Below are positions 34,749-45,837 of a stretch of DNA of 64,000 bases, piece by piece (the first letter of the stretch is position 1; every line of letters starts with the position of its first letter). Below the pieces are notes generated by a model that was given only the letters and a program-made list of their open reading frames with translations, was not told the DNA's origin and did no database searches. The stretch is from Temnothorax longispinosus (Eukaryota; Arthropoda; Insecta; Hymenoptera; Formicidae), in the NCBI RefSeq assembly GCF_030848805.1, contig NC_092367.1, forward strand, positions 1,736,001 through 1,800,000, given 5' to 3'. A program made the translations under genes and the position numbers.

Positions 34749-35166
34749 TGGTACTCACTGCGTGTTTTCGACATTGCACTGCGGCAATTTCTTTATAGCA
34801 TTGCTGGGCATCGATTTTAGAGACTTTTTGACAAATTTAACATCCTTCAAACGCAAGTTACATTTAGTATGAAATATTGAGCACATGATATTTCTCAAAA
34901 ATATGGATGTGATACTTCTAGATTTTCGCCATTTCGCCTCTTATTAACGGTACGCTATCATATAGTCTATCTTTGTCAACATCGCTATTCGAGATACGAG
35001 TTCTTTAATGATGAATAGTTTTAGATAACGCTAGGAACCGTCAGGGAGAATCTTAAAAAAACGTTTAAAGGGTGGTTAAGATACGTTGGAAAAAACTGGA
35101 ACATTTTTCCGATGCTGATATATACATATATATATGTAGTATCCACGATATGAAATAAGCGTAGCT
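34749..35166. repeat. Duplicated intergenic block, third copy, right part
   Basis: Matches 6010-6425 after the insertion. No gene seen. Confidence 0.5.
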
Positions 35167-35245
35167 TTGCGTTTTCGCAAAAAGGCATACGTGCGTTATC
35201 GTAGCGAGCGAGGACGAGATGGGACGAGATGCACGAGGAGTTGTA

Positions 35246-35458
35246 ATGAATCAGCCAGCAGCGAGAAGGTGTCAGATGTCGACGCCGAGGCCGCGAGGAC
35301 GAGAAACAAAGAAGAGGCGGAGTCGAATCCGAACAGCGAGCGAGTTACGACGTGCTTCTGATAAAAATAAAATAAAAGAGGAGTTCAGTTCGCCGCAAGA
35401 TCTGTCGATTGGTGATTGTAACAGCGTATTATCGTTGACACCTTCCCCGTCTGTGTAG
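35246..35458 (+). CDS. Hypothetical small basic protein
   Basis: A 70-codon frame starting MNQPAARRCQMSTPRPRG, with a strongly basic middle (TKKRRSRIRTASELRR) and an acidic/Ser-Pro tail (EEFSSPQDL...LTPSPSV). The tail recurs in every GST unit (1324-1407, near 18985, 44755, 52617 and 58312), but there an indel just before it breaks the frame. The copy at 6490-6695 is frameshifted nearer its start. An in-frame ATG further up at 35219 would add nine residues. I do not recognise it. It may be a captured exon, a dead gene or a real short protein. Confidence 0.3.
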   Translation: MNQPAARRCQMSTPRPRGRETKKRRSRIRTASELRRASDKNKIKEEFSSPQDLSIGDCNSVLSLTPSPSV

Positions 35459-35668
35459 AATTCTTCAAATTGTGTGTAAATAGAACTTTATCCATTCTTA
35501 TTATTTAAACTGATTCGAAATTGTAGATATTGTAATATTACATCAAATATCTCACGTAAGTGCGTTTTGTCATCGCCCAAGGACGTAAGAATACCTGGAC
35601 GGAGCGTAAGCCAGGTACCTCTTTTAAACGCGGGGAGTGAAGCCTAAGAGGTGAGAGATCTATCATCG

Positions 35669-35832
35669 GCTGCATTCGGGGAGCGCGCTATATTAGCGTT
35701 TTTGCTTATTTTATCCTTGTTTTACACCTAATGAGCGATAAAGATAGAATGATGCGATAGCGTTCCTAATGAGCGATAAAGGATAGAATGATGCAATAGC
35801 GCTAATAGCGTGCTCACCGAATGTAATGCAGC
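35669..35832. repeat. hAT-type MITE, copy 2
   Basis: Same as 6901-7021, with an internal duplication of the AATGAGCGATAAAG segment and a 5-bp insertion in the right end. Confidence 0.6.
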
Positions 35833-35890
35833 TATCGTATCTCAGATTTAGCGTCTACTTTCATGTCGCGCGGTATCATTCGACTAGAGA

Positions 35891-36020
35891 CAAGGCCTGT
35901 TCGTTTTAGCTGCACTTCTTGTGTACGGTTCATCTTTTCTCTTTTTCTCTCCAATGTGAAAAGAAAAAGAGAAAAGATGAACCGTGCAAGAAGTTCAGTG
36001 AAAACGAATAGGCCTATTGG
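35891..36020. repeat. Inverted repeat, copy 2
   Basis: Same hairpin as at 7080-7215, with AAGGCCTGTTCG and AATAGGCCTATT ends around a CTCTTTTTCTC stem. Confidence 0.55.
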
Positions 36021-36175
36021 AACGATCACATTCCGTGAAATTATGTCGCCATGTATCGATATGTTTACAAATATATTCGTTGCACGAAAAAATAACGTGA
36101 TTACATAAAATGATTAATAGTGGTTAATATAGTGATTATTAGTATAATGATCATTAGTATTAATATAGTGTATAT

Positions 36176-37658
36176 AAGAGCAAGAGCAAGAGACGTGAGT
36201 ACGCGTTATCCTGAGGCATCCCGAGCGCAGAACGAGAAAAGAGAAACGAAAGAAAGTGTGACTGTAAGTAGGAGAGAGGAAAAAGGGGTGAGTGAAGAAA
36301 GCCGGGTAAATGAAATAAAATAAAATCATTTTACAGACGTATACGTCTCTATAGAGAGGAGAGAAGAGGAGGAAGGTGTGTCGGCCACGATGTGACAAAG
36401 GAAGGGAGAAGAGGAAGCAGCGCAAGCTGAAAGAGCGACGAGAGGGTGGTGCAAGGGGAAGAGGAAGATAAGGTGGAGAGAAGGCAGCAGAAAGGAGAGA
36501 GGGGAGATGGAGTGGTCGGAGGACCTAGTTAGGGTGTTAAATAGGATAGGGGATGAGTTAGGGAGGATTAGAAAGATTATAGAGAGAAAGGAAGGGGGGT
36601 CGAAAGGAGAGGAGAGTGTCGAGGAGAGGGAGCGGAAGGATGATGGAGAGAGGAGCGAGTCGGGAAGCAAGACGGAAGAGAGAAGTATCAACGGGGAGGA
36701 GTTGTGGAAGGAGGTGAAGAGGGGAGAGGAGAGGAGACTAGGAGAGGAGGCGGACGAGATGGAGAAGACAAGGAGATTGAGGGAGAAAGTAAAGAGAATG
36801 GAGGAGGAGAGGGAGGAAAAAGAGAAAAAGAGGAGAAATGTGATTTGGAGGGGGCTGGATGGGAGGGACGCGGAAGAAAGGAGAGGTTTTATGGAAAGGG
36901 TGACGGAGAAGGTAATGGGAAGGACGCCGAGGATAAGAAGGGTATGGGAAAGGACAGGGGTAGAAGGGAAGGTGGTGGTATTGGTGGAGATGGAGGATGA
37001 GAAGGAGAGGGCTGAGTTACTTGAGAAATATTGGGAATTTAGGCAGAGGTGGGGGATAGTTGTTGATGAGGATCTCACTATAAAGGAGAGATGGACGAAG
37101 AGGAGAATTCTGGAGAAGGCGAGGGTGGAAAGGGAAAGAGGCAGGAGGGTTATGACAGACAATAGAAGAATTTGGGTTGAGGGAAAGGAGATTTTGTGGA
37201 ATGAGGAGGAAGGAAAATGGGAAGAGAGATAGGGGGCAAAGGCAGAAGGGGGGGAGGGAGGTTGGCTAATCGGATGTTCACAGAGAAAAAAGAGGAGAAG
37301 GCAATGGAGCAGTCCGAAAGGGCAGGTGAGGAGGTAGAGAGATGAGATGCGGAGTGCGAAAGGGAGGAGGAAGGAGCAGGCTGGAGGAGAGAAGACAAAA
37401 GGCGAAGAGGAGGAGAAGGTGCTCAGGCGGAGGATGCGGAGTTGAAGGGAGAGAGAAGGAGTGGGAAAGATTGGAAGAGATGGTGGGCGGGGGTGGGGTC
37501 CGTGAGGGTGGGAGAGTAACAGACTGTAAAGGGTCGCTTATGGCCAGGTCGGGAATAGGGATGTTGTGTATTATGTAAGAGGTTTGGGTACGTTCCTCAC
37601 AAAAACGCCTTATAAACCCTGCGGGGACATACAGCAAACTTATCTATATCTATCTATC
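36176..37658 (+). mobile_element. ORF1-only LINE derivative
   Basis: A purine-rich 5' UTR, an intact ORF1 (36507-37232), a 3' region with no ORF2, and a (TATC)n tail at about 37641-37660 make a 1.5-kb unit. It is flanked by a direct repeat ATAGTGTATAT (36165-36175, 37660-37670), as left by target-primed reverse transcription. The tail region (TAAACCCTGCGGGGACATA) looks like a LINE 3' UTR. It resembles in layout the half-LINEs (ORF1 kept, ORF2 deleted) known from mammals, which would need a helper for mobility. Confidence 0.7.
36507..37232 (+). CDS. LINE ORF1 protein
   Basis: An open frame of 241 codons. The first half is very rich in Glu, Lys and Arg with heptad-like spacing (about residues 20-110), as in ORF1 coiled coils. 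From about residue 112 (RRNVIWRGLDG) to the end (RIWVEGKEILWNEEEGKW) it looks like the L1-type ORF1 RNA-binding and C-terminal domains, with VVLVEMED and DEDLTIKERW motifs. ORF1 proteins package the LINE RNA. The long opposing frame on the minus strand is only a shadow of its GA-rich bias. No ORF2 follows. The frame is undamaged, suggesting recent insertion. Confidence 0.7.
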   Translation: MEWSEDLVRVLNRIGDELGRIRKIIERKEGGSKGEESVEERERKDDGERSESGSKTEERSINGEELWKEVKRGEERRLGEEADEMEKTRRLREKVKRMEEEREEKEKKRRNVIWRGLDGRDAEERRGFMERVTEKVMGRTPRIRRVWERTGVEGKVVVLVEMEDEKERAELLEKYWEFRQRWGIVVDEDLTIKERWTKRRILEKARVERERGRRVMTDNRRIWVEGKEILWNEEEGKWEER

Positions 37659-37670
37659 TATAGTGTATAT

Positions 37671-38575
37671 TATACCATGCCGGCGTCGCCGCCATCTTAC
37701 ATATCTCATTCGTTTCAATCCAATAGACAATTCATTCCCCTTACCCTTTGTGCTTCATCCCCGCAGCAATACGCTCTGTCTAGGTATTCTTACGTCCATG
37801 TCACCGTCCGACTAATTAGTGGCCGGCAAATTAGTGACGCTTGTTGAAGTAATTAGTCAGATTTATCACCATGACGAAGGAATTAAAAATAACAAAATTG
37901 ATTCGGAGAATAATTATGATATAATTGTTACATTCAAAGAGTATCGCGTTACAGCAAAAAGTATGATTCGGAAAGGAAACTCAATAATGACGTCTTTCAT
38001 CAATATCGAAATTGCATATTTTATAAAGCATAAATCCTAATTAAAAAAAATAACATTGTATAAAAATTCCGAGAACTGTAATGCCATGTCAATTAAACAT
38101 ATATTTCTTCTTCCTATGCAGAATATATTAAATAGAAATTGTACGTAAATAAATGAATAATCACGTTTGTATGCATCAAATATTAAAATAAAAAAGACAA
38201 TATTATATTGCTCCTTTATTGACCATTTTAGTACAATTAAGTTTTATATTTCCAAATTTACATCATTATGTATACAATATGTTTGAAAGTTACAAAAAAG
38301 CAGAGAAAGGTTGCAAAAGAATGAGAATACCATATGCTTTGTTTAAAAATGTTTATATATACAATATTTCCTGTCATGTATTTAGTTTGATAAGAAAGAT
38401 AAGAAAATATGCATGTCTTATGATTAATTGCGTAATGTAAGTTATACTATTACAGATTAAGGGCTTGCGGTGTTTAGCGCATAACCATTTTTTTAAATAA
38501 ATAATTTTTATATAATCAGTAGCTGTTTATGACTACTCAAACATTAATCAAACTGTTTAAAATTTTGATGACAAT
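37671..38575 (+). repeat. Duplicated upstream block of GST-C, left part
   Basis: From about 37800 it matches 1520-2290 of unit A but is more diverged. The hairpin at 38180-38235 is partly decayed (AAAAAAGACAATATTATATT). It is cut at GATGACAATT, where a retrotransposon-like insertion begins. Confidence 0.55.
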
Positions 38576-39260
38576 TGTTTGAGATCGCGAATGCTCGAGA
38601 TCACGAATGTTCTTGAATATTCTTATTCTATAATTAGTCGACAGTGTCATGGAGTCACGTCGGAAGTGTAACACGATATTTATCCAGCGAATCGCCGCTT
38701 ATTATCTGTTTCGCGCTCACGTCTTCAGAATTATTCTCCGTACGATGTCGAGTCACTCTGATTCTCCGGCACGGTCTTTTCGACGATCGATTCTCTAATT
38801 ACAAAGATAACTGGCTATCTGCATCTTCGGTATTTCAGTGCAAGAACCCTCTATTCCATTTTGGCCTTCGCTAAGCGTTCGTCATATCCCTGGCGCGTTC
38901 TTTGTCTCGTGTAGGTATAAAAACCCATAGAACTTACGGCGCGTCGCCATTCGTCAACAGTGTGTGTGTCAGTGGGTCAAGATCTGTCATCGGTCGATTT
39001 GCGATAGTCAGTTTTTATTCACGCGCGGGTTATATCCGACACGACAAGCGAGAAAGTGTCGATAGAGAATTCATTTAAAACGTCCGCGTTTCCGAGTTCA
39101 GTTAAATCCGAATACATTTCTAAATTATGTTACTCTTTAATTTCGTCATTATTTTTGGTGGTTAAAATAAACTATTGTGTTACTTCAAGTTTCGCTGTCA
39201 GTGGTCTCTCACCCACTATCCCTTCCTCACTCACACGCGCGCGAACACGTTCAATTTTCT
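38576..39260 (+). mobile_element. Probable solo LTR
   Basis: Starts TGTTTGAG exactly where the unit homology breaks. It is less AT-rich than its surroundings and has a TATA box TATAAAA at 38916, an initiator-like CGTCAACAGTG about 35 bp on, and AATAAA at 39166. No internal coding region or second LTR is visible and no target duplication was resolved, so the ends are approximate; an alternative start is TGTCATGG at 38647. Confidence 0.5.
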
Positions 39261-39272
39261 TTTATTTGAAAG

Positions 39273-39514
39273 TGCACGGAGAGAACGGTTTTGCTAAAGT
39301 ACCTAAAAATTCAGCTAGATACAATTTTATTGCACCATCAAAATAATTATAGTAGGTCGCTGAAGTATAATGATACAATGCTGTAAAAAATTTTGACATT
39401 TTAGCAATCGGTTTGAGTGTTCTACGTAATTATTTTGATGGTACAACAAAATTATTTTCAGATCTGTATCTAGTTAGAATTTTAGATACTTCAGTAAAAC
39501 ACTTCTTTCCATGT
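39273..39514. repeat. Fold-back MITE
   Basis: The arms contain CACCATCAAAATAATTA and TAATTATTTTGATGGTAC, with outer parts reading AGTACCTAAAAATTC against GAATTTTAGATACTT. It abuts the LTR. Sequence to about 39715 is unassigned; unit homology then resumes. Confidence 0.65.
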
Positions 39515-39891
39515 ATACACATGTATAGATGAGGGAGGGGCTCCTCCGCATAAAAAAACTAATCTAACTCTAACCTTATTTTTAAAAACTTGAAATTAAA
39601 ATTCGAAATAAGGCAAATATTGATCATAATTTTTTTTTTTACTATTTTTTCCGTGCTTTTCGCCAAAAATGCCTCCAAAAACCACAAAGTTATTGCAATC
39701 GTCCTAATAGAATAAAATATCGATAAAAAATAAATTTAAAACTGAAAGCTCGCCTCAGTAAACAAAACTTCTTTAATGAGATCGGAAAATATTGAAGCAT
39801 ACTGTCCGCCGTTGAGATATCCTCATGATCCTAGCATTATAATGACGATAAAGACAAAAATAATTAACAAGTGCTCTCTTCTTTCAGCAAC

Positions 39892-41181
39892 ATGCCTTCT
39901 TACAAGCTGATTTCTTTCTCCATCGGTGGCTCCACAGCATTGGCCGAGCCAATTCGATTTTTGTTCATCTATGCTGGAATCCAATTTGATGATGAACGTT
40001 ACAATAGCAAAGATTGGATTCTTTAAGGCGAGTAGGTATAGCTAATTAATATTAATAGTATATGTCTCTGTTAGTGCGATTGCCTATCGTGTACTTAATC
40101 CGGCTTGTTCACTCCTGAAATTAGATTTACGAATAGTTGATGTGGCAAAAATATAGTTTTTACATTACCTTCTTGAGTGCCGACTGACATGTACTTCTTT
40201 ATTCTTAAACATAAATTATTTCGACGTAAACATTATGCCACATTTTATACGTAATGAGACATTAATTTTTTCATTTAGCTTTCTTGTAAACGACAGAACT
40301 GGAAATAAGTTATCTCTCTTGATAATAGAACCTTCCATTTCTTATTACGTATTGTAATGTTCTGTATAGGACTATCGATATTGCTAGGTAAATACACAAT
40401 GCGTTGTATTCCCACCTAATGAAAAACATACTGTTGTTTCATTGCATGGTTTAACGTAAGTAAATTTCTTTGTTGATGTAAGGAAATCATTTCTGTGTCG
40501 TCTAAATTAGCTAATCAATTGTCGAACTACCATAAGATTTGAGAGACATTACCATTCAGTATTATAAAGCTATATAAAAGGCTGAAGAGCATTTTAATGA
40601 ATTGTATAGCAGAAAAATAAAATTTGTCATAAAAATAAAAATTAAGATTTGTATTGCCAAACTCAGACTTAGAAATGTAATTGTATTTATCTTTAATTGT
40701 GTAATTATTAATCGTCAAAACTCTTTAATGTATGCATATAAACAATTGCTATAGGTATAAATTCCAATTTTTGTAGATTTGAATTAATAATAATCCAGAT
40801 ATGCCTTCTCTATAAACTTTATTCAATTTTAACAGCATCTTGTATTCCTGTGCCTTAATATAATTTTTCAGCTATACCATTCGGCAAAGCCGTGCTTGAA
40901 GTAGACGGAAAGAAGATCGATCAGTCCGTAGCTGTTGGCCGTTACTTGGCGAAGCAATGTGGTCTCGCTGGCAAGAATGATTGGGAGTCTTTGGAAATTG
41001 ACGCAACCGTCGACACCATACACGAATTACGTGCCAGTGAGTAGATAATATTCTGCTTATGCTATATTTTTCCGATTACTTTACTTACCAGGAGCGGAAA
41101 TTTACTTTTAAAACATATTTGAATTACAACATTAATAGGTTCACATTTCGATAATGCGAACAGATTTATTCCGAAATGATG

Positions 41182-41231
<50 letters not shown>

Positions 41232-41701
41232 AAGAAATAGATTTTTCTACATTCGCGTTATAAATTCGATCTACTGAATTCTCACTATCTTATTTGCCTT
41301 ATATTTTTTAATTGCATTTAGATATCTTTGCTTATTATTACTTCGAGGGTACCTATGCGGGTACCTTACATAACGAGCAGGACATGCAGAACATGATGCA
41401 GAATAAATATGCGAAACTTAAAACTGCCAAGGAAACGGCGCCTTATTATTTGGAGCGTTTGGACGCTCAGGTGAAGAAGAATGGCGGTTACTTTGTCGGC
41501 GGTACTCTGACGTGGGCCGATCTCACTTTCGTCGCTCTTTTGCGCCACTTGAACGGCATAATGAATGAGGACATCGTCGAGAAGTATGAGAACCTGAAAC
41601 AACTGCAAAAGAAGGTTGAGGAAATCCCGGACATCGAGAACTGGATCGAAAATCGTCCGCCGACTATCTATCCCACTTGGCGTGGCGTGTTATATCGCTG
41701 A
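39892..41701 (+). pseudogene. Sigma-class GST pseudogene (GST-C)
   Basis: Exon equivalents are 39892-40026, 40872-41036 and 41322-41701. In exon 1 Tyr8 is Ser (KLISFSIG), a three-residue insertion follows, and DWIL ends in TAA at 40024 with no intact GTATGT donor. In exon 2 the conserved FGKVPVLE is FGKAVLE through a 3-bp loss that removes cis-Pro52, and the Met before PFG is Ile. Exon 3 is open and diverged, with an insertion (TYAGTLHNEQDMQNMMQ) and a different end (TWRGVLYR). The domain signature GGTLTWADL is kept. Loss of the catalytic Tyr and cis-Pro plus the stop argue against activity. Use of an alternative first exon cannot be ruled out. Confidence 0.8.
41186..41228. repeat. (TA)n microsatellite
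   Basis: A TA run in intron 2 of GST-C. The sister copies have only a few ATATA steps at this place, so it expanded here. Confidence 0.85.
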
Positions 41702-41988
41702 AATATTGAAATGTTTGGAAATGGTGCAGAAATATTTCATTAACATTTTATACATAACTGTGCATCTGAAATATTTCAGAAATGTACGTGCATTATGTTT
41801 TTTATAATATTGCATTAACAATTAATATTTCTGAAATCTTTCAGAAAGATGTTTACAATATTTGTAAGTTTCTGCAATATTGCAAAAAAATGTAGCAAAT
41901 GCAATATTTTAGGAATATTTTTAAAACATTATAAAAGTAATATTACGTTTACATTGCATGAATAATATTTCTGAAAGATTGCGTAGGT
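41702..41988. repeat. Region of repeated GAAATATTTC motifs
   Basis: Short palindromic motifs (CAGAAATATTTC, CTGAAATATTTCAG, AATATTTCTGAAA) recur about six times. The normal 3' flank of the GST genes, including AATAAA, is missing. It may be the start of an inserted element; its ends are not clear. Confidence 0.5.
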
Positions 41989-43061
41989 AGGGGAGACTGG
42001 GGCTATTTGTCTACGGGGGCTATGTGTCCACAGTACTGCTATCTCAAGTTTTAAGAGACATATGTCTCTATCATTGTAACAAGTATTTGAAAAATGCCCT
42101 ACGTAAGAGATTTAAATGTTGTTTGTTTTTTTGCGATGCCTCTCGCAGACGCTATATACGTTAAAAGAAAAGTGAAAACAATATTATTCACATTTTTCGA
42201 CGGTCGAAAAATTTGCTGTGCGACAGTAGTTTAACACAAATTAAAGTAAGTAATTCATAATATTATCAATTAATATATAGTTATCAGGTGTGAGAAGCGT
42301 CAAATCTTAATTTCGCATAATCTAAAATTGGCAACATGTTGAAGGCTGAAAAACGTAGTCGGGGCTATCTGTCCTATTTTTGCTGGAGCAATGTGCCCAC
42401 ACTTCAATGACGGATTGTTCTTTTATTAATAGATAATGCTGCGTAACTACAAAAAAAGACTGTCCTTAAGACGGATAAGGTAAACATATCTAATAAAATT
42501 ATACTTAGAGCGATTAAAAGAATAAAAATCGTGCGAGAATTTTTTCGTAAAAACAGCGTTAGACTTTGGAATAAATGTTCGGGCTCTCACTCGCTACTGT
42601 AAAAAAGTGACCTACGAGCAGTTACTTGATCCTGCGATTCAAGAATCGTCACTAAATTTTTATTTTAAAAATACACGTCAAGTTAAATATATGAGTTTGT
42701 TTTAAATTATTAAGTATTTTCTATTTCAAACGCTGCCGAAGATAAGGTAAAGGTCCCAAATACAAAAAAAAATTAAAATAATTGAGTAGACAAAAGAAAC
42801 TCATCATATTGATTTTGCAACGGACTCAAAATCAGTTTGATGCCATCGTACATAAAGAATAGTCAGCTCTACGCAGGAATCCTGTTAAAAAATCTACACA
42901 AAGTGCCTACTACCGCTCTGACTCCAACGACTAGACAGTTTTTTCAATATTATATATTAATAATAAATAATATTATAAATAAGTATAAATATTAATATAA
43001 ATAATGTGTTTTTTACTATGTGGATAGATAGCTTCTCGAATGTGGACAAATAGTTGCCACA
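41989..43061. mobile_element. Unclassified insertion with GGGGCTATTTGTC end
   Basis: The left end GGGAGACTGGGGCTATTTGTC and right end GGACAAATAGTTGCCAC are imperfect inverted repeats. Internal copies read GGGGCTATCTGTCC and GGAGCAATGTGCCC. Homology with the D-type unit resumes at 43062 (ATTGCAACGGC). No ORF. Probably a non-autonomous DNA element; target duplication not resolved. Confidence 0.45.
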
Positions 43062-43935
43062 TTGCAACGGCAAAATGAGAATGTCGAAAGCGATAGGAAG
43101 ACAAAGAAATACAGAAATTTAACAGTCAAACTTACTACTAAATTCCTGTACTGATTCAGTCGTGATTGTTACGAAATATATTAAACGCGTTTTCTATCTT
43201 TTATGAAATTCGCTAAATTATAAGTCGAATTTGGCCATTCTTATCACTTCAGATTTTAATTTGTATGACTAAATGAAGCCTATAAATATCATGATATGAC
43301 CTCAACGATATTTCTTGTACAAAAGCATTTTGTAGTCACCATTTGGCTAATTACCAGCCGCAAAGTAGTAGCGAACTTGTGGGCGGATTAATTAATCGTT
43401 CTGTCATCATGGCAATACAATAATGACTATGAGATCAATTCAGAGAATGATTCGAAGAAATTGTAATAGTGTTCGGAGTTTATATGAATCATATAAGTAT
43501 ACATTAAATAAAAAGTTTAATATATTTCTATATAAAGCGTCATTATATATAATGTGTTTTATGCATAATAAACACACTTAAATGGCTTGTTAAGAAAATA
43601 TTTAAAAATTGACTGTGAGTAATTGTATCATGCAAGTTGAAAAAGAATGAATATCGTATACACTAATATATCTAAAAATTCTTATAAAATTTTTTTCAAT
43701 TATATGTATTTGCTTTTATAGCAAGAGATAAGAACATTGAATTTGTGTGACGATTACACCTTATCATGCAACATAACTGCATGCTTTTATTATGCTTTTA
43801 TAGACTATTTGCGTTGCGGTGTATAGCAAGTAACTGTATGTAACAATTTTATTTAAATATTTTAATGAACTGTATTTAACAAATAATAATTTTAAATATC
43901 GCATGTGTTTAATTTGTTTAAATAAAAATGCAGTC

Positions 43936-43979
<44 letters not shown>

Positions 43980-44640
43980 TTATTTTTGCTTCGCCTTCAA
44001 TATCCTTCAGGATACCGTTACTAGTGCAAATTGCATTTAGTCTGAAATATCGCGTGTATGTAATAATTTTTAAATATATGAGTAATAGTAATTTTTGAAT
44101 CATATCTATGTTTACACATAAAATTGCGGATGAATATTTCCAGATTAAGAGCGAATTAAGTGAACTCTATATCAGACTTTATCTTACCGAATTTAATATC
44201 CTTCAAACGCAAGTTAAATTTAACATAAAAAATATCGAACACATGATAATTCTTAAAAATATGGGTGTAATAATTTTTGGGCAATATCTGTCTTTGTATA
44301 TAAAATGTAACTGTACTCCGATTGTCCTACTAATGGGCATTATAGTCATCTTTGTCAGATCACTACTCAATACGGGTGATGAATAGTGTCAGTAGGTGCT
44401 CCATGGAAAGAATAGCGGACGGATAAACGAATTCTTGATGCTATCCATTGAGAGCCCCACTGCGATAGCAATCGAGCATTCGTTGGTTCGTCCGCTATTC
44501 TCTCCATGGGATGCAGTTACGCTCAGTACTCTAAGGGCACGTCAACGTGACGCAAATGTCGAACATTCTCTCTTTTTCAATGAGAAAGAAGAAGAAAGCA
44601 TTTGTAGCGTCACGTTGACCGTAGCCCATATAGTGAGTTT
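43062..44640. repeat. Distal upstream block of unit D
   Basis: Shared with 51117-52540, 56640-58215 and 62200-63900. It contains a (TC)n microsatellite at about 43936-43977. Two small hairpins are present only in this unit (44398-44515 with CCATGGA..AGAATAGCGGAC arms; 44537-44625 with GTCAACGTGACGC arms). Short open frames such as the one at 44108-44386 vary between units in length, so they are not called. Confidence 0.55.
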
Positions 44641-45274
44641 CTTCTAGAGATCGAAAGTGAGCCACGTCACAACGACGAAGTGGGGATATCTCATGGTGGA
44701 AGGAAATATTTCCTTCTACCATGGGATATCTGTTGATAGGAAGATAAATAAAAGAGGAGTTCAGTTCGCCGCAAGATCTGCCGGTTGGTGACTGTAACAG
44801 CGTATTACCGTTGACACCTTTTCCGTGTAGAATTCTTCAAATTGTAAGTAGAACTTACCCACTTATATTATTCAAACTAATTCAAGATTGTAAGATATTG
44901 AAATATTACATCAAATATCTCACGTAAGAGAGTTTTGTGGTTATCGCCCGACTAATTAGTGGCCGGCAGATTCGTGACGCTTTGTGGAAGCGAATTAATT
45001 AGTTATAGATTTGTCACCATGATAAAGCATTAAAAACGACAAAATTGATTCGGAGAATTAATTTGGTATAATCGCCGCAATTCAAAGAGTATCGCGTTAC
45101 AGCAAAAAGTATTATTTGGAAAGGAAACTCAATAATGACGTATTTCATCAATATTGAAATTGAATATTTTATAAAGCATAATAAATCCTTTAATTAATAA
45201 AAATAACATTGTATAAAAATTCCGAGAACTGTAATGTCATGCCAATTTAACATATATTTTTTTTTCTTATGCAG

Positions 45275-45717
45275 AAAATTTTGCTCCAAAATTGTCTCAA
45301 CGAATGTCAACGAACGTCAAAAGTCGTGGCTCGATATAGGTTTACTATGTTTGCAAGCAAATTAACTTTGTCGATCTTACGATCAGTTAAAAGTAATTGA
45401 CAAGTTATTCGGCAATGAGTGCTGCAATTAATACCGACTGCGTAAAATCTCTATTGTACAAAGAATACGGCGAACCTGTTGAAATTCTTCAAGTAATGAC
45501 GCAAACGATGGAACAACCAGCGTGTGGCGATCAAGTAACTGTAAAATGGTTACTATCCCGGTGAATCCAGCCGATATAAATACGATAAAAAAAAAATATC
45601 TCTAGCAGGCCTCTTCTATACCAGCGGTACCGGGAAATGAAGGATTTGGAGAAATAGTTGCTGTTGGCTCTAACGTTCAAGATTTGCCTGGTTGGAGACA
45701 GGGATGGTGTCAACATA
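45275..45717 (+). pseudogene. MECR 5' fragment, copy D
   Basis: Encodes, in pieces, the start of a mitochondrial trans-2-enoyl-CoA/ACP reductase: MFASKLTLSILRSVKS, then after a frameshift ALYKEYGEP-type and VKWL...VNPADINTI residues, then PGNEGFGEIVAVGSNV. A one-base loss in the AGTAATTTGAC segment creates an early TGA, and others follow. It ends abruptly at GGTGTCAACATAAATAG with no downstream exons. It follows a TTATGCAG acceptor-like site and has no poly(A). Confidence 0.75.
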
Positions 45718-45772
45718 AATAGAAATTTTTATGTAAATAATTAAATATAATCACGCTCATATGCATCAAATA

Positions 45773-45837
45773 CTAAAATGAAAAAGACCAATAAACGAGC
45801 AACATTATTGCTCCTTTATTGGCCTTTGTCATTTTAG
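45773..45837. other. Conserved hairpin, copy D
   Basis: Same stem-loop as at 1890-1954, with one change (AAGACC for AAGGCC) in the left arm that makes a wobble pair. Confidence 0.6.

Noticed and set aside
36326..37162. A 278-codon Ser/Leu-rich frame on the minus strand
   Set aside because: It is the reverse complement of the GA-rich LINE ORF1, with low-complexity composition and no motif.
37278..37637. Pro/Ser-rich minus-strand frames after ORF1
   Set aside because: Same purine bias of the LINE 3' region read backwards.
44108..44386. Small Ile/Phe-rich frame (MFTHKIADEYFQIK start) present in D, E and G units
   Set aside because: Length and C-terminus differ in each unit through indels and the ATG is lost in F (GTTAACAC), so selection for a protein is not supported.
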